A DNA stretch of 13,159 nt from an uncultured Collinsella sp. GTDB lineage: Bacteria; Actinomycetota; Coriobacteriia; Coriobacteriales; Coriobacteriaceae. This document shows, piece by piece, positions 5,897 to 13,159 of the stretch. Each line of letters starts with the position of its first letter. Positions within the stretch are counted from its first letter, which is position 1. The position numbers and the translations under genes were made by a program. The notes below the pieces were generated by a model. That model was not told the origin of the DNA, made no database searches, and worked only from the letters and a program-made list of their open reading frames with translations. The stretch lies in contig CAADVE010000229.1 of the NCBI GenBank assembly GCA_900752425.1, forward strand, positions 1 to 13,159. The letters are read 5' to 3'.

Positions 5897-6634
5897 ATGG
5901 GCTTCTTTGACAAGATGTTCGAGAAGAAAGAGTGCGCGATTTGCGGTACCGAGCTGGGACTTCTAGGTAAGACAAAAATCAATGAAGGCTACCTGTGCAA
6001 AGAGTGCGCCGGCAAGCTCTCCCCCTACTTTCACGGCTATCGCTCCAGCACCGCGGACGATATCCGTGAGCAACTCGCCTACCGCGAGGCCAACGCCGAG
6101 CGCCTGTCTTCGTTCAACCCCACGCGCACGCTTTCTGCCGGGCGCACCAATATTATGCTCGATGAGGACGCGGGCCTGCTGATCATCACTTCGCAGAGCC
6201 GCTGGCGCGACGCCAATCCCGACATCATCGAGTTCTCGCAGGTACTCGGCTGCGATATGGATATCGACGAGCATCGCACCGAGATCTATCGCGAGACCAA
6301 GGACGGCGAGCGCGAGAGCTACAACCCGCCGCGCTACGACCTGGATTACGACTTTAATCTGACCATCCACGTCAACACGCCGTACTTCACCGAGATCAAC
6401 CTGCGCGTGAACGACTCCACCATCGACCAGCGCGGTTCCATCGAATACCGCGAGGCCAAGCGCCAGGCAACCGAAGTCCGCGATGCGCTGGTGCAGCTGC
6501 GTCAGAAGACACGCGACAGCGTCGTGGCCGCCAAGGCCCCCAAGACCGCGGTGACCTGCCCCTTCTGCGGAGCCACCACCATTCCCGATGCCAGTGGGCG
6601 CTGCGAATACTGTGGCGGCGCCATCGGCGCATAG
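5897..6634 (+). CDS. DUF4428-type protein with two zinc-binding ends
   Basis: A 245-residue soluble protein of unknown function. Near the N-terminus CAIC...CKEC (Cys13, 16, 34, 37) fits the DUF4428 zinc-binding domain. A central part (about 75-175) looks like beta strands, including LLIITSQSRWRD and YDFNLTIHVN. A basic helix (about 183-207) precedes a C-terminal zinc ribbon, CPFC...CEYC (Cys221, 224, 236, 239). The N-terminus MGFFDKMFEKK is a possible amphipathic membrane-contact helix. The ATG at 5897 has GGAGG (5887-5891) 5 nt upstream. It opens a plus-strand operon; the next gene starts 24 nt after its stop. Context with an SPFH protein suggests a role at the membrane, but this is inference. 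Confidence 0.82.
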   Translation: MGFFDKMFEKKECAICGTELGLLGKTKINEGYLCKECAGKLSPYFHGYRSSTADDIREQLAYREANAERLSSFNPTRTLSAGRTNIMLDEDAGLLIITSQSRWRDANPDIIEFSQVLGCDMDIDEHRTEIYRETKDGERESYNPPRYDLDYDFNLTIHVNTPYFTEINLRVNDSTIDQRGSIEYREAKRQATEVRDALVQLRQKTRDSVVAAKAPKTAVTCPFCGATTIPDASGRCEYCGGAIGA

Positions 6635-6658
6635 CCTCCGGCACGGAAAGGACCGATC

Positions 6659-7981
6659 ATGGCCTTCGAGAGCGTCAACTATCAGTGCCCCGCGTGTGGC
6701 GGCCCCCTTCACTTTGCCAGTGCCGAGCAAAAGCTCGTCTGCGACTACTGCGATTCGCGTTTTGAAGTCGAAGAAGTCGAGGCCCTCTATCGCGAGCGCC
6801 AGGACAAGGCAGATGCCAAAGCCGATGCCGCAGCCGCGGCCCCCAAGCCTGCTGTCGACGATGCCGTGCAGGAGCTGGCTCAAAACGCCGGCTACATCTG
6901 TTCGTCGTGCGGCGCCGAGCTCGTGTCCGACGGCACCGTCGCCGTCACCACCTGCCCGTACTGCGGTAACTCCGCCGTGGCGCCCGGCCAGCTCTCTGGC
7001 GACTTCTCGCCCGACCTGGTGATTCCGTTTAAGCTCGGGCGCGATGACGTCACGGCCGCACTCAAGGAACACTACAAGGGCAAGATCTTGCTGCCCAAGA
7101 GCTTTGTCACCGGCAACCACATCGACGAGGTCCAAGGTGTCTACGTGCCGTTTTGGCTCTACGGCGCCCGCGTTGACGGCGAAGCGTACTTTGACGCGAC
7201 CAACGAGACCGTGACCGAGGAATCCGACCGCACCGTCACGACCACCGACCACTACGATGCCTATCGCAAGGGCAATATCTCGTTTAAGCGCGTGCCCGTC
7301 GACGGATCGTCCAAGATGCCCGACGGCCACATGGACGCCATCGAGCCGTTTGACTACGACGCACTGCGTCCGTTCTCGGTCGCATATATGCCCGGCTACA
7401 TCGCCAACCGTTACGACGAGGACTGCGAGACCTGCAAGGCGCGCGCCGAGCGTCGTATGGAAGAAAGTACGATCTCGGCCCTGCGCGAGACCGTCGTCGA
7501 CGAGTATGACGACGCCACGGTCGAAAGCAAGCGGCTCGACTACACCTGGGAAGACAACGACTACGCCCTGTTCCCCGTGTGGATGCTTTCCACCTCGTGG
7601 AACGGCAAGAGTTATCTGTTTGCCATGAACGGCCAGACCGGCCGTTTGGTCGGCGAGCTCCCCTGCTCCAAGCCCAAGCTCGCCATCGCCTCGGTGCTGT
7701 TCTTCGTGATCGGATTTATCCTCTCCCAGATTCTCTTTATGGGGGAATACGCCTTCGATCCGGATTACCTCACCTTTGATATCGAGGGCATCCTCATCAA
7801 CGTCATCGCGCCGCTGATCATCGTGATTATCGGAGACGTACTACTGGTAGGCCAGCTCAAGACGGCCAACGAAGCAACCCATGCCGATGAGTATTGTGGC
7901 GAGCTCGACCTGACCGAGAAGCACGACACCTTCAGTCACACCGAGACCACCGTTGTCATGAAAGACGACAAGGACGACTAA
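6659..7981 (+). CDS. Zinc-ribbon membrane protein (TFIIB-type ribbon, YdjG-like)
   Basis: A 440-residue protein with two N-terminal zinc ribbons: CPAC...CDYC (Cys10, 13, 28, 31) and CSSC...CPYC (Cys81, 84, 99, 102), joined by a charged Ala-rich linker (about 42-75). A long soluble domain follows (about 118-335), with VYVPFWLYGA (161-170) and ALFPVWMLSTSWNGKSYLFA (303-322). Two transmembrane segments come next (about 340-361 and 377-399), then an acidic tail. Proteins of this kind are often labelled as RNA polymerase subunit or PriA-like because of the ribbons, which is misleading; nothing here suggests an enzyme. Gene order with an SPFH zinc-ribbon protein recalls B. subtilis ydjG-ydjI, which act with PspA at the membrane. 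The start has AAAGGA (6647-6652) 6 nt upstream. Confidence 0.82.
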   Translation: MAFESVNYQCPACGGPLHFASAEQKLVCDYCDSRFEVEEVEALYRERQDKADAKADAAAAAPKPAVDDAVQELAQNAGYICSSCGAELVSDGTVAVTTCPYCGNSAVAPGQLSGDFSPDLVIPFKLGRDDVTAALKEHYKGKILLPKSFVTGNHIDEVQGVYVPFWLYGARVDGEAYFDATNETVTEESDRTVTTTDHYDAYRKGNISFKRVPVDGSSKMPDGHMDAIEPFDYDALRPFSVAYMPGYIANRYDEDCETCKARAERRMEESTISALRETVVDEYDDATVESKRLDYTWEDNDYALFPVWMLSTSWNGKSYLFAMNGQTGRLVGELPCSKPKLAIASVLFFVIGFILSQILFMGEYAFDPDYLTFDIEGILINVIAPLIIVIIGDVLLVGQLKTANEATHADEYCGELDLTEKHDTFSHTETTVVMKDDKDD

Positions 7982-8029
7982 GCAATCCAACCAATACCAC
8001 CCGGCCTTTGACGAGAAAGGAAGATCACC

Positions 8030-9265
8030 ATGGGACTCTTGAAAGCTGGATTGGGAGCTGCCGGCGGCGTCATGGCCGACCAGTGGAAGGAATTTATCTA
8101 TTGCGAATCGATGCCCGCTGATGTCTTGGCCTGCAAGGGCAGCAAGCGCACCGGCGGCCGCAGCTCCAACACGCGCGGCGAGGACAACGTCATCTCCAAC
8201 GGCTCCGTCATCGCCGTCAACGACGGCCAGGGCATGCTCGTGGTGCAAAACGGCAAGATCATCGAGGTCGCGCTGGAGCCCGGCGAGTTTGTCTTTGACA
8301 CCGGCAGCGAGCCGAGCGTCTTTAGCGGCAACCTGGGCGACTCCATCAAGGAGACCTTCGCCAATATCGGCAGCCGCTTTACCTTTGGCGGCGACGCGGG
8401 CAAGGACCAGCGTGTCTACTTCATCAACACCAAGGAGATCATCGGCAACAAGTACGGCACCGCCTCGCCCGTGCCCTTCCGCGTGGTCGATAACAACATT
8501 GGCCTGGACGTCGACATCTCCGTGCGCTGCAACGGCGAGTATTCGTACCGCATCACCAACCCGCTGCTGTTCTACACCAACGTGTGCGGCAACGTGACCG
8601 ATAGCTACACGCGCGATAAGATCGACAGCCAACTTAAGTCCGAGCTGCTCACCGCCCTGCAGCCCGCCTTTGCCAAGATCTCGGAGATGGGCATCCGCTA
8701 CAGCGCCATCCCCGGCCACACCACCGAGCTCGCCCGCGCGCTCAACGAGGTCCTCTCCGCCGACTGGCGCGACCTGCGCGGTGTCGAAATCGTGAGCTTT
8801 GGTGTTAACTCCATCGCCGCCTCGCAAGAAGACGAGCAGATGATCAAGGACCTGCAGAAGGCCGCGGTCATGCGCGATCCCACCATGGCAGCCGCCAACA
8901 TCGCCAGCGCCCAGAGCGATGCGATGCGCGCAGCAGCCGCCAACCCCAACGGCGCGATGGCAGGCTTTATGGGCATGGGCATGGCAGGTGGCATGGGCGG
9001 CATGAATGCCAGCCAGCTGTTCGCCGCCGGCCAGGCGCAGCAGCAGGCCGCCCCGCAGCCGGCTCCGGCACCCGCCCCGGCTCCTGCCGCCGCACCTGCG
9101 GCCGGCACATGGACCTGCAGCTGCGGCGCCACCAACACCGGCAAGTTCTGCTCCGAGTGCGGTAGTCCCGCACCCGCCCCGGCACCGGCCAAGTGGTTCT
9201 GCCCCAACTGCGGTAGCGAAAACGGCGGCAAGTTCTGCAGCAACTGCGGAACGCCCCGGCCCTAG
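8030..9265 (+). CDS. SPFH-domain protein with C-terminal zinc ribbons (YdjI-like)
   Basis: A 411-residue protein. Residues about 18-265 form an SPFH-type (stomatin/flotillin-like) domain of the group formerly named virion core protein-like: FIYCESMPADVLACKG, GQGMLVVQNGKIIEVALEPGEFVFDT (66-91), VPFRVVDNNIGLDVDISVRCNGEYSY (148-173). An Ala/Met/Gly-rich stretch (about 285-340) and a Pro-Ala linker lead to two zinc ribbons: CSC...CSEC (Cys363, 365, 374, 377) and CPNC...CSNC (Cys391, 394, 403, 406). The first ribbon has CxC in place of CxxC. No transmembrane helix is evident, so membrane contact would be peripheral. B. subtilis YdjI has the same layout and works with PspA in envelope stress. It starts 48 nt after the previous stop, with AAGGA (8017-8021) 8 nt upstream. 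Confidence 0.87.
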   Translation: MGLLKAGLGAAGGVMADQWKEFIYCESMPADVLACKGSKRTGGRSSNTRGEDNVISNGSVIAVNDGQGMLVVQNGKIIEVALEPGEFVFDTGSEPSVFSGNLGDSIKETFANIGSRFTFGGDAGKDQRVYFINTKEIIGNKYGTASPVPFRVVDNNIGLDVDISVRCNGEYSYRITNPLLFYTNVCGNVTDSYTRDKIDSQLKSELLTALQPAFAKISEMGIRYSAIPGHTTELARALNEVLSADWRDLRGVEIVSFGVNSIAASQEDEQMIKDLQKAAVMRDPTMAAANIASAQSDAMRAAAANPNGAMAGFMGMGMAGGMGGMNASQLFAAGQAQQQAAPQPAPAPAPAPAAAPAAGTWTCSCGATNTGKFCSECGSPAPAPAPAKWFCPNCGSENGGKFCSNCGTPRP

Positions 9266-9284
9266 CCCCTCTATCTGGTAATTG

Positions 9285-9312
9285 GCGGGGGATCCGCCAC
9301 CCCCCGCATTTG
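9285..9312 (+). terminator. Possible weak terminator after the SPFH gene
   Basis: GCGGGGG (9285-9291) pairs with CCCCCGC (9301-9307) around a 9-nt loop, followed by the T-poor ATTTGCTTCT. It begins 19 nt after the stop codon. The stem is strong but the T-run is weak, so partial read-through into the lipoprotein gene is likely. Confidence 0.5.
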
Positions 9313-9346
9313 CTTCTATGGGTTTCGTTCGATGAAGGAGGACACC

Positions 9347-10189
9347 ATGAAGACAACGTTCAAAAAGTCCGTACTCGCATTCCTGACATGCGTCCTGGCG
9401 CTCGCCTTTGCCCTGACGGGCTGCAGCGGCGGCGGCAAGGACCCCAAGGCCAACTTCGTCGGCAGCTGGCAGTACTCGGGTGGAACCTTGGACGGCGAAG
9501 AGCTCACCGATGAGTACATGGATATGCTCAAGGAGTGGGGCCTCAACTGTATCCTGATCCTCGACGAAGACGGCACGGGCGTCCTCGACATGTTCCTTGA
9601 GGTCGCCGACCTGAAATGGGAGGCCAAGGACGCCACCACCGTAACGATTACCGCCGAAGATGAGTCGCACGACCTGAAGCTCGAGGACGACAAGCTCGTC
9701 CTCGAGGTGGAAGGCGACAAGCTTATCTTTACGAAGTCCGACAAGGATCTGTCCGGTACGGTGAAGAAGGATCGCGAGAACGCCGAGAAGGAAGAAGAGA
9801 TCGATGAGGCCGTCGAAGACGACGACGTCCAGAGCATCGAAATCTCCCCCGCCGTCACCGTCGCCGATGACGACCTGTGCACCATCACCATCACCGAGAA
9901 GTTCAAGGACGACTGGGGCGACATTGGCTTTGTCGTCAACATCACCAACAAGAGCGACAAGGACCTGACCTTCTACGCTCCTTCCGGCAAGACCAACGTC
10001 AACGGCACCATGAAGGAACCCTGGTTCTCGGCTCACCTGATGCCCGGCACCAACGCCACCGAAGAGTTCACCTTCTCGAACGGCACACTCGATAGCCTTG
10101 ACGACCTCGTCAACACGACCATCGGCATCGATGCCTACCTGACCGATTCCTACGAGGACGTCGCCTCCTACAGCGCAACCATCGCGTAA
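9347..10189 (+). CDS. Secreted lipoprotein with beta-rich domains
   Basis: A 280-residue lipoprotein. The signal is MKTTFKKSV, a hydrophobic core, and lipobox LTGC with the lipidated Cys at 26. The mature protein has two parts. The first (about 37-135) starts FVGSWQYSGGTLDGEEL and alternates strands (GTGVLDMF, TTVTITAE, KLVLEVEGDKLIFT), like lipocalin-like lipoprotein domains. A very acidic linker (about 140-165) leads to a second beta domain (about 180-280) with IGFVVNITNKSDKDLTFYA, typical of extracellular immunoglobulin-like or DUF4352-like modules. I chose the ATG at 9347 since GGAGG (9337-9341) lies 5 nt upstream; the in-frame ATG at 9332 would place the ribosome site inside the gene. 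No promoter is evident, so it may be the last gene of the zinc-ribbon operon. Function unknown. Confidence 0.85.
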   Translation: MKTTFKKSVLAFLTCVLALAFALTGCSGGGKDPKANFVGSWQYSGGTLDGEELTDEYMDMLKEWGLNCILILDEDGTGVLDMFLEVADLKWEAKDATTVTITAEDESHDLKLEDDKLVLEVEGDKLIFTKSDKDLSGTVKKDRENAEKEEEIDEAVEDDDVQSIEISPAVTVADDDLCTITITEKFKDDWGDIGFVVNITNKSDKDLTFYAPSGKTNVNGTMKEPWFSAHLMPGTNATEEFTFSNGTLDSLDDLVNTTIGIDAYLTDSYEDVASYSATIA

Positions 10190-10242
10190 CGGCAGACACC
10201 GATAGCCGCGGATTGGCGGACACATCCGCGCACATGCCAGAC

Positions 10243-10271
10243 GGGGCCGCAGGAGTTGATCCTGCGGCCCC
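10243..10271. terminator. Strong hairpin between convergent genes
   Basis: GGGGCCGCAGGA (10243-10254) and TCCTGCGGCCCC (10260-10271) form a perfect 12-bp GC-rich stem with a 5-nt loop. It lies between the lipoprotein gene (plus) and the response regulator (minus). Only a short TTT follows on the plus strand (10277-10279). A smaller hairpin, CGCGGAT/ATCCGCG (10207-10213 with 10224-10230), precedes it. Confidence 0.65.
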
Positions 10272-10299
10272 GCCGCTTTATGCCGATGCGTAACGAGCG

Positions 10300-10920
10300 C
10301 TAGCGCTCCATGTTGGGAACGATGCTGCCCTCCGTTACTGCGCGCACGGCCAAGCGCATGATGTTGTCGTAGCCGGTCTTATTGAGAATCTCCGAGATGC
10401 GGCGTTTGATGGTGCCCTCGCTCATAAACAGCTCGGCCGCGATCTCGCGGCGGCTTTTACCCTCGCAGGCAAGGCGCAAGATCGACAGCTCGACATCGTC
10501 GAGGGCCGCCGTGCCCGAGAAGATGCTCTCGGGCGGCTTGGGAAACGTGCAGTAACCCGCCAGCGTGGAGCGCATCACGGCGAAAAGCTCGTCGATACCG
10601 ACGTTCTTGTACACAAAGCTGTCGACGCCCGCCTCGCGTGCCTAGTCCACAAAGGTGATTTCGGGCATACCCGTCATGATAATGACGCGGCACTCGGGCA
10701 GTTGTTCTTTGATGCGCGCCGCCGCCACGATGCCGTTGGAATCGTGCTCGGTGCACACGTCCATCAGTATCATGTCCGGGCGCTCCTTAAGCACAACGTC
10801 CAAGGCATCCGAGGCGTCGGCGATCGCGGCAACAACCGTCATGTCGGGCTGGTCACCGACGGAGCGCGCGAGGCTCTCGCGCAAGATAGCCTGGTCTTCG
10901 ACGATTAACACGCGAATCAT
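10300..10920 (-). pseudogene. NarL/FixJ-type response regulator with in-frame TAG
   Basis: The reading frame spans 206 amino-acid positions but has one TAG at 10644-10642 (codon 93). Before it lies most of a receiver domain: Glu8-Asp9, phospho-acceptor Asp54 in MILMDV, Thr83 in IIMTG. After it the same frame continues at once with AREAGVDSFVYKNVGIDEL, including the conserved Lys105, and then a LuxR HTH (ELSILRLACEGKSRREIAAELFMSEGTIKRR). Apart from codon 93 the gene is intact, so the stop looks recent, or is a sequence error. The natural codon was probably AAG or CAG. Without suppression the product would be a receiver fragment of 92 residues without DNA binding. The downstream part has only a GTG (10616-10614) and no ribosome site. 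Its ATG overlaps the stop of the kinase gene (ATGA), so the pair is translationally coupled. Confidence 0.88.
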
Positions 10921-12416
10921 GAACTTCTCCTTTGGGCCGTGGCGCTGGAGGCGAGCGGGATGGACACCGTAAGCGTGAAGGGCGGGGCGGTGTGGACTTC
11001 CAGGCTGCCGCCCAGATTCTGTGCGACATGCCTCATACCTGGGATACCCGTTCCCTCGCGATACGATACGGGTGCAGGCGCGCCGTCGTTAGAAACGACC
11101 ATCCGCGCGACAGCGCCGTCTTCTGTCCCCTCCTGCCACAGGCGCACATGGACCTGATGGGCCTGTGCATGCTTGGTGGCATTGGTCGAGGCTTCGCGGA
11201 TAATCTGCAAAAATGCTGCGGCGACACGCGCGTCGTTTGGCAGCTCGCCCTCCACATCGATCTGCACGCTCACCAGGCCAAAGGCATGGACGATATCGCC
11301 CAGTTGCTCTGCCGGTTCGCTGTCGCCCCCGCTGCGCAGATCGGCAGCGATTGAGCGCAGCAGCGGGTCGATCTGCTCGAGTGACTCGTCATCCAGGCGC
11401 CCTTCCTCCAGATAACGATGGAGAATGGACAGGCGCTGCCCGATCACGTCGTGCACGCGAGCGCGCATACGCAGATAGGCCGCATTGTCAGCAACTTTTT
11501 TGACTTCTTCGATCTGGGCTTGGAGCTCTTGGCCCGCAAGCTCAAGCAGGTGGTTGGCTTGCGCCAGGCGATCATGGGCATGCGCATACTCTGTTACATC
11601 CAGACCGATAATGCGCTCGAAGAGGCGGCCCGAAATCATAACGTCATCGTGCACGAACAAGCGAATCTCGGCGGGAGAAACCTCGACCACAACGCGCGCC
11701 TCACCAAAGCGGTCCAGATTAATCCGCACACGGTTCCTGCTGCTTTCGGGCATTTGCATGCTGAGTTTGCGCAGGTCGTTCCATGTACCGCTCATATCGC
11801 CTAGGTCGGTGGGCATATGAAGCTCCACCAGGTTTTTGCGCATGCAGCGGTTCATGAGCAGCGGACGGCCCCTCGGGTCCAGATACAGGATGCCCATGGG
11901 AATCACGTTGATGGTCTCGATCGTCGAGAACATGGTGATATCCTCCTGGCGGTTGCGGACATCCATCAAGAGCGCCGCGATGGAACGGAACAGGAAGAAC
12001 GCTCCCTCTGCGATAAGGACAACGGTCCACGCCGAGCCCATGGCAAAAACCACCGGCGGTGTCACGGCGGCAACGAGCAACAGTTCGGCCAGCATGACGG
12101 GGCGACGATAGTGCACCATAAGCACCATGCCGTAGGCAAAGATCACGGCATTGAGCCACAACGCTCCGCCCATTGCCCTGGCGCAAACGTCAAGCGGCGC
12201 CACCAGATATGAGCCAGACGACGCGAACAAGATGAGCGCCGAAATAATTAGGTGAAGCACAAGGCTCGCCTCGTAGGCACAAATCACCTTACGGTTATAG
12301 GACGAGCGGCGCGATGCGATGAGCGGGACATGGATCGTCTGCAGACACGCAGCCAGGGCAAAGACAACATCGAGCGCAACGATTTGGGGAAGAATGAGCG
12401 AAATCTGCATCGTCAC
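10917..12416 (-). CDS. Five-TM sensor histidine kinase (HisKA_3/NarL-partner type)
   Basis: A 499-residue membrane kinase that would phosphorylate the adjacent response regulator. The N-terminal part has about five hydrophobic segments (near 7-30, 47-66, 80-100, 107-126, 130-150). A PAS-like region follows (about 160-275, GILYLDPRGRPLLMN), then a coiled coil (about 280-312). The DHp segment RMRARVHDVIGQRLSIL (316-332) carries the phospho-acceptor His322 in the HDxxGQxLS form. The ATPase domain has its N-box (REASTNATKHA, Asn412) and G-box (GTGIPGM, 455-461). I prefer the GTG start at 12416: it overlaps the upstream stop as GTGA and has GAGGG 7 nt upstream. The ATG two codons later is the alternative. 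Its TGA overlaps the regulator's ATG. The signal sensed is unknown. Confidence 0.9.
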   Translation of the reverse strand: MTMQISLILPQIVALDVVFALAACLQTIHVPLIASRRSSYNRKVICAYEASLVLHLIISALILFASSGSYLVAPLDVCARAMGGALWLNAVIFAYGMVLMVHYRRPVMLAELLLVAAVTPPVVFAMGSAWTVVLIAEGAFFLFRSIAALLMDVRNRQEDITMFSTIETINVIPMGILYLDPRGRPLLMNRCMRKNLVELHMPTDLGDMSGTWNDLRKLSMQMPESSRNRVRINLDRFGEARVVVEVSPAEIRLFVHDDVMISGRLFERIIGLDVTEYAHAHDRLAQANHLLELAGQELQAQIEEVKKVADNAAYLRMRARVHDVIGQRLSILHRYLEEGRLDDESLEQIDPLLRSIAADLRSGGDSEPAEQLGDIVHAFGLVSVQIDVEGELPNDARVAAAFLQIIREASTNATKHAQAHQVHVRLWQEGTEDGAVARMVVSNDGAPAPVSYREGTGIPGMRHVAQNLGGSLEVHTAPPFTLTVSIPLASSATAQRRSS

Positions 12417-13159
12417 TCACCCGCCCTCGGCATCAAGACGATCATGCGCAGCTGGCCGGGCTCGCCCTCAAGGCGGTATGCCACGTTGCGCCCTTGCAGA
12501 GCGCTTTCGAGCTCTTGCGCAGCGGGCGTCTGCGAAAGATCTGCATCATCGTTGGAAAAAAGCGCGGCACGCAGCTCGACACTGCATCGGTCATGATCGC
12601 CCAAGTGATACATAAGCGCCGGATGGTCGGTGGTGTAGGCAAAAAACGCAAAGTCATACACGCAGTCGTACAGGGCGCTTACCGTACTGGCGTGCATCGG
12701 GCGCCGTATGGCGATAATCGAGGCGCAATCGATATCGATGGTGCGCAGGTCGCTTGCGAGCTCGTTGGCAATGAGCTGAATGCGGTCGCGATCAAAACCG
12801 CTCTCCCCGTGCTGTGCCAACGTGAGCGACCCCTTGCGCTTGCAATAGGCGACGAGCATCTTGGCGCGCTGCAGCATGCGGTAACGCTCGTGCGAAGACG
12901 ATTCATCGGTCAACGGCGGTAGCGAGCTCAGCAGGTCGTACATCCCTTCGAGCGCGCGGGCAAGCGCCTGGTCCACGTCTTGGACCAGCAAGGTCTCGGC
13001 CTCTTGGTCTGCCAGGTGCGTCTTAAGGTCGTAGTCGGCGGCGAGCAGCTCATTTTGACGCTGCAGCTCCATACGACGATGTGCCAGTTCGCGATTGAGC
13101 TCGTTGAGATCCGACACGTCTTGGGCAAGCAGGGCCGATCCGCCCAGCAGTGGAAAGGC
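12413..13159 (-). CDS. Sensor kinase-like protein, 5' end outside window
   Basis: The frame is open from the right edge, with 248 residues visible. The first residues (FPLLGGSALLAQ) may be the end of a transmembrane helix. A coiled coil follows (about 17-60, LNRELAHRRMELQRQNELLA). The segment ERYRMLQRAKMLVAYCKRKGSLTL sits where a dimerisation helix would be but has no phospho-acceptor His. The C-terminal part is like the size of an ATPase domain, yet I see no N-box or glycine-rich motif. I therefore read it as a degenerate kinase-like sensor, a tentative call. The GTG at 13117 is internal and should not be taken as the start. Its TGA overlaps the kinase start (GTGA), so the three genes form one operon and its product probably acts with the kinase. 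Confidence 0.6.
   Translation of the reverse strand, partial: AFPLLGGSALLAQDVSDLNELNRELAHRRMELQRQNELLAADYDLKTHLADQEAETLLVQDVDQALARALEGMYDLLSSLPPLTDESSSHERYRMLQRAKMLVAYCKRKGSLTLAQHGESGFDRDRIQLIANELASDLRTIDIDCASIIAIRRPMHASTVSALYDCVYDFAFFAYTTDHPALMYHLGDHDRCSVELRAALFSNDDADLSQTPAAQELESALQGRNVAYRLEGEPGQLRMIVLMPRAGE

Noticed and set aside
5963..7330. A 455-codon open frame on the minus strand across the DUF4428 and zinc-ribbon genes
   Set aside because: Same reason: it mirrors genes with intact zinc motifs and has shadow-type composition.
7841..10225. A 794-codon open frame on the minus strand across the SPFH and lipoprotein genes
   Set aside because: It is antisense to well-supported plus-strand genes with domains, ribosome sites and lipobox. 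Its sequence is rich in Val, Gly, Ala and Asp with no recognisable domain, as expected from a shadow frame in GC-rich DNA.
10300..10616. The HTH half of the response regulator as a separate small gene
   Set aside because: It can only start at a GTG without a ribosome site and begins in the middle of the receiver domain, at the conserved Lys region. It is the tail of the interrupted gene.

Overview
The window looks like chromosomal DNA from a gut actinobacterium of the class Coriobacteriia, most likely Collinsella or a close relative. This is inference. It rests on GC-rich genes with strong GGAGG-type ribosome sites, a 12-TM LuxR-type membrane regulator of the kind expanded in Coriobacteriia, several lipoproteins, and intergenic spaces filled with palindromic repeats. 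No rRNA, convincing tRNA, CRISPR array or transposase gene was seen.

Left part (1-1634). A lipoprotein gene runs off the left edge on the minus strand. Next is a stand-alone EIIA-Glc-type PTS phosphocarrier (minus) with a good promoter and an intrinsic terminator. About 580 bases without a gene follow. They hold palindromes and, at the right end, an AT-rich control region with five alternating TAATAACGAG-like half-sites.

Fic island (1635-2807, plus). A class II Fic AMPylase with an N-terminal inhibitory motif and a C-terminal winged helix is less GC-rich than its neighbours. Two ~70-bp palindromic repeats in direct orientation bracket it. The next ~350 bases hold a fixed-loop hairpin and a ~99-nt fold-back element.

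Middle (3161-5896). pyrE and a 12-TM LuxR regulator lie on the minus strand. The LuxR start codon is preceded by a run of 16 G residues on its coding strand. The gap to the next operon holds two more fixed-loop hairpins.

Plus-strand operon (5897-9265, then 9347-10189). It encodes a DUF4428 double zinc-ribbon protein, a zinc-ribbon membrane protein and an SPFH protein with two C-terminal zinc ribbons. The last two recall the YdjG/YdjI partners of PspA in Bacillus, so a membrane-stress role is plausible; no pspA is present. A lipoprotein gene follows after a weak terminator.

Right part (10300-13159, minus). A two-component operon ends here: a kinase-like protein cut by the window edge, a five-TM histidine kinase, and a NarL-type response regulator. 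The genes are joined by 4-nt GTGA and ATGA overlaps. The regulator frame is broken by one in-frame TAG in the receiver domain, while the rest of the frame, including the conserved Lys and the HTH, is intact.

The most notable signals are a family of four hairpins with a conserved 13-nt loop and unrelated but fully paired stems, the operator array at fic, the G16 tract, and the single nonsense codon in the response regulator.
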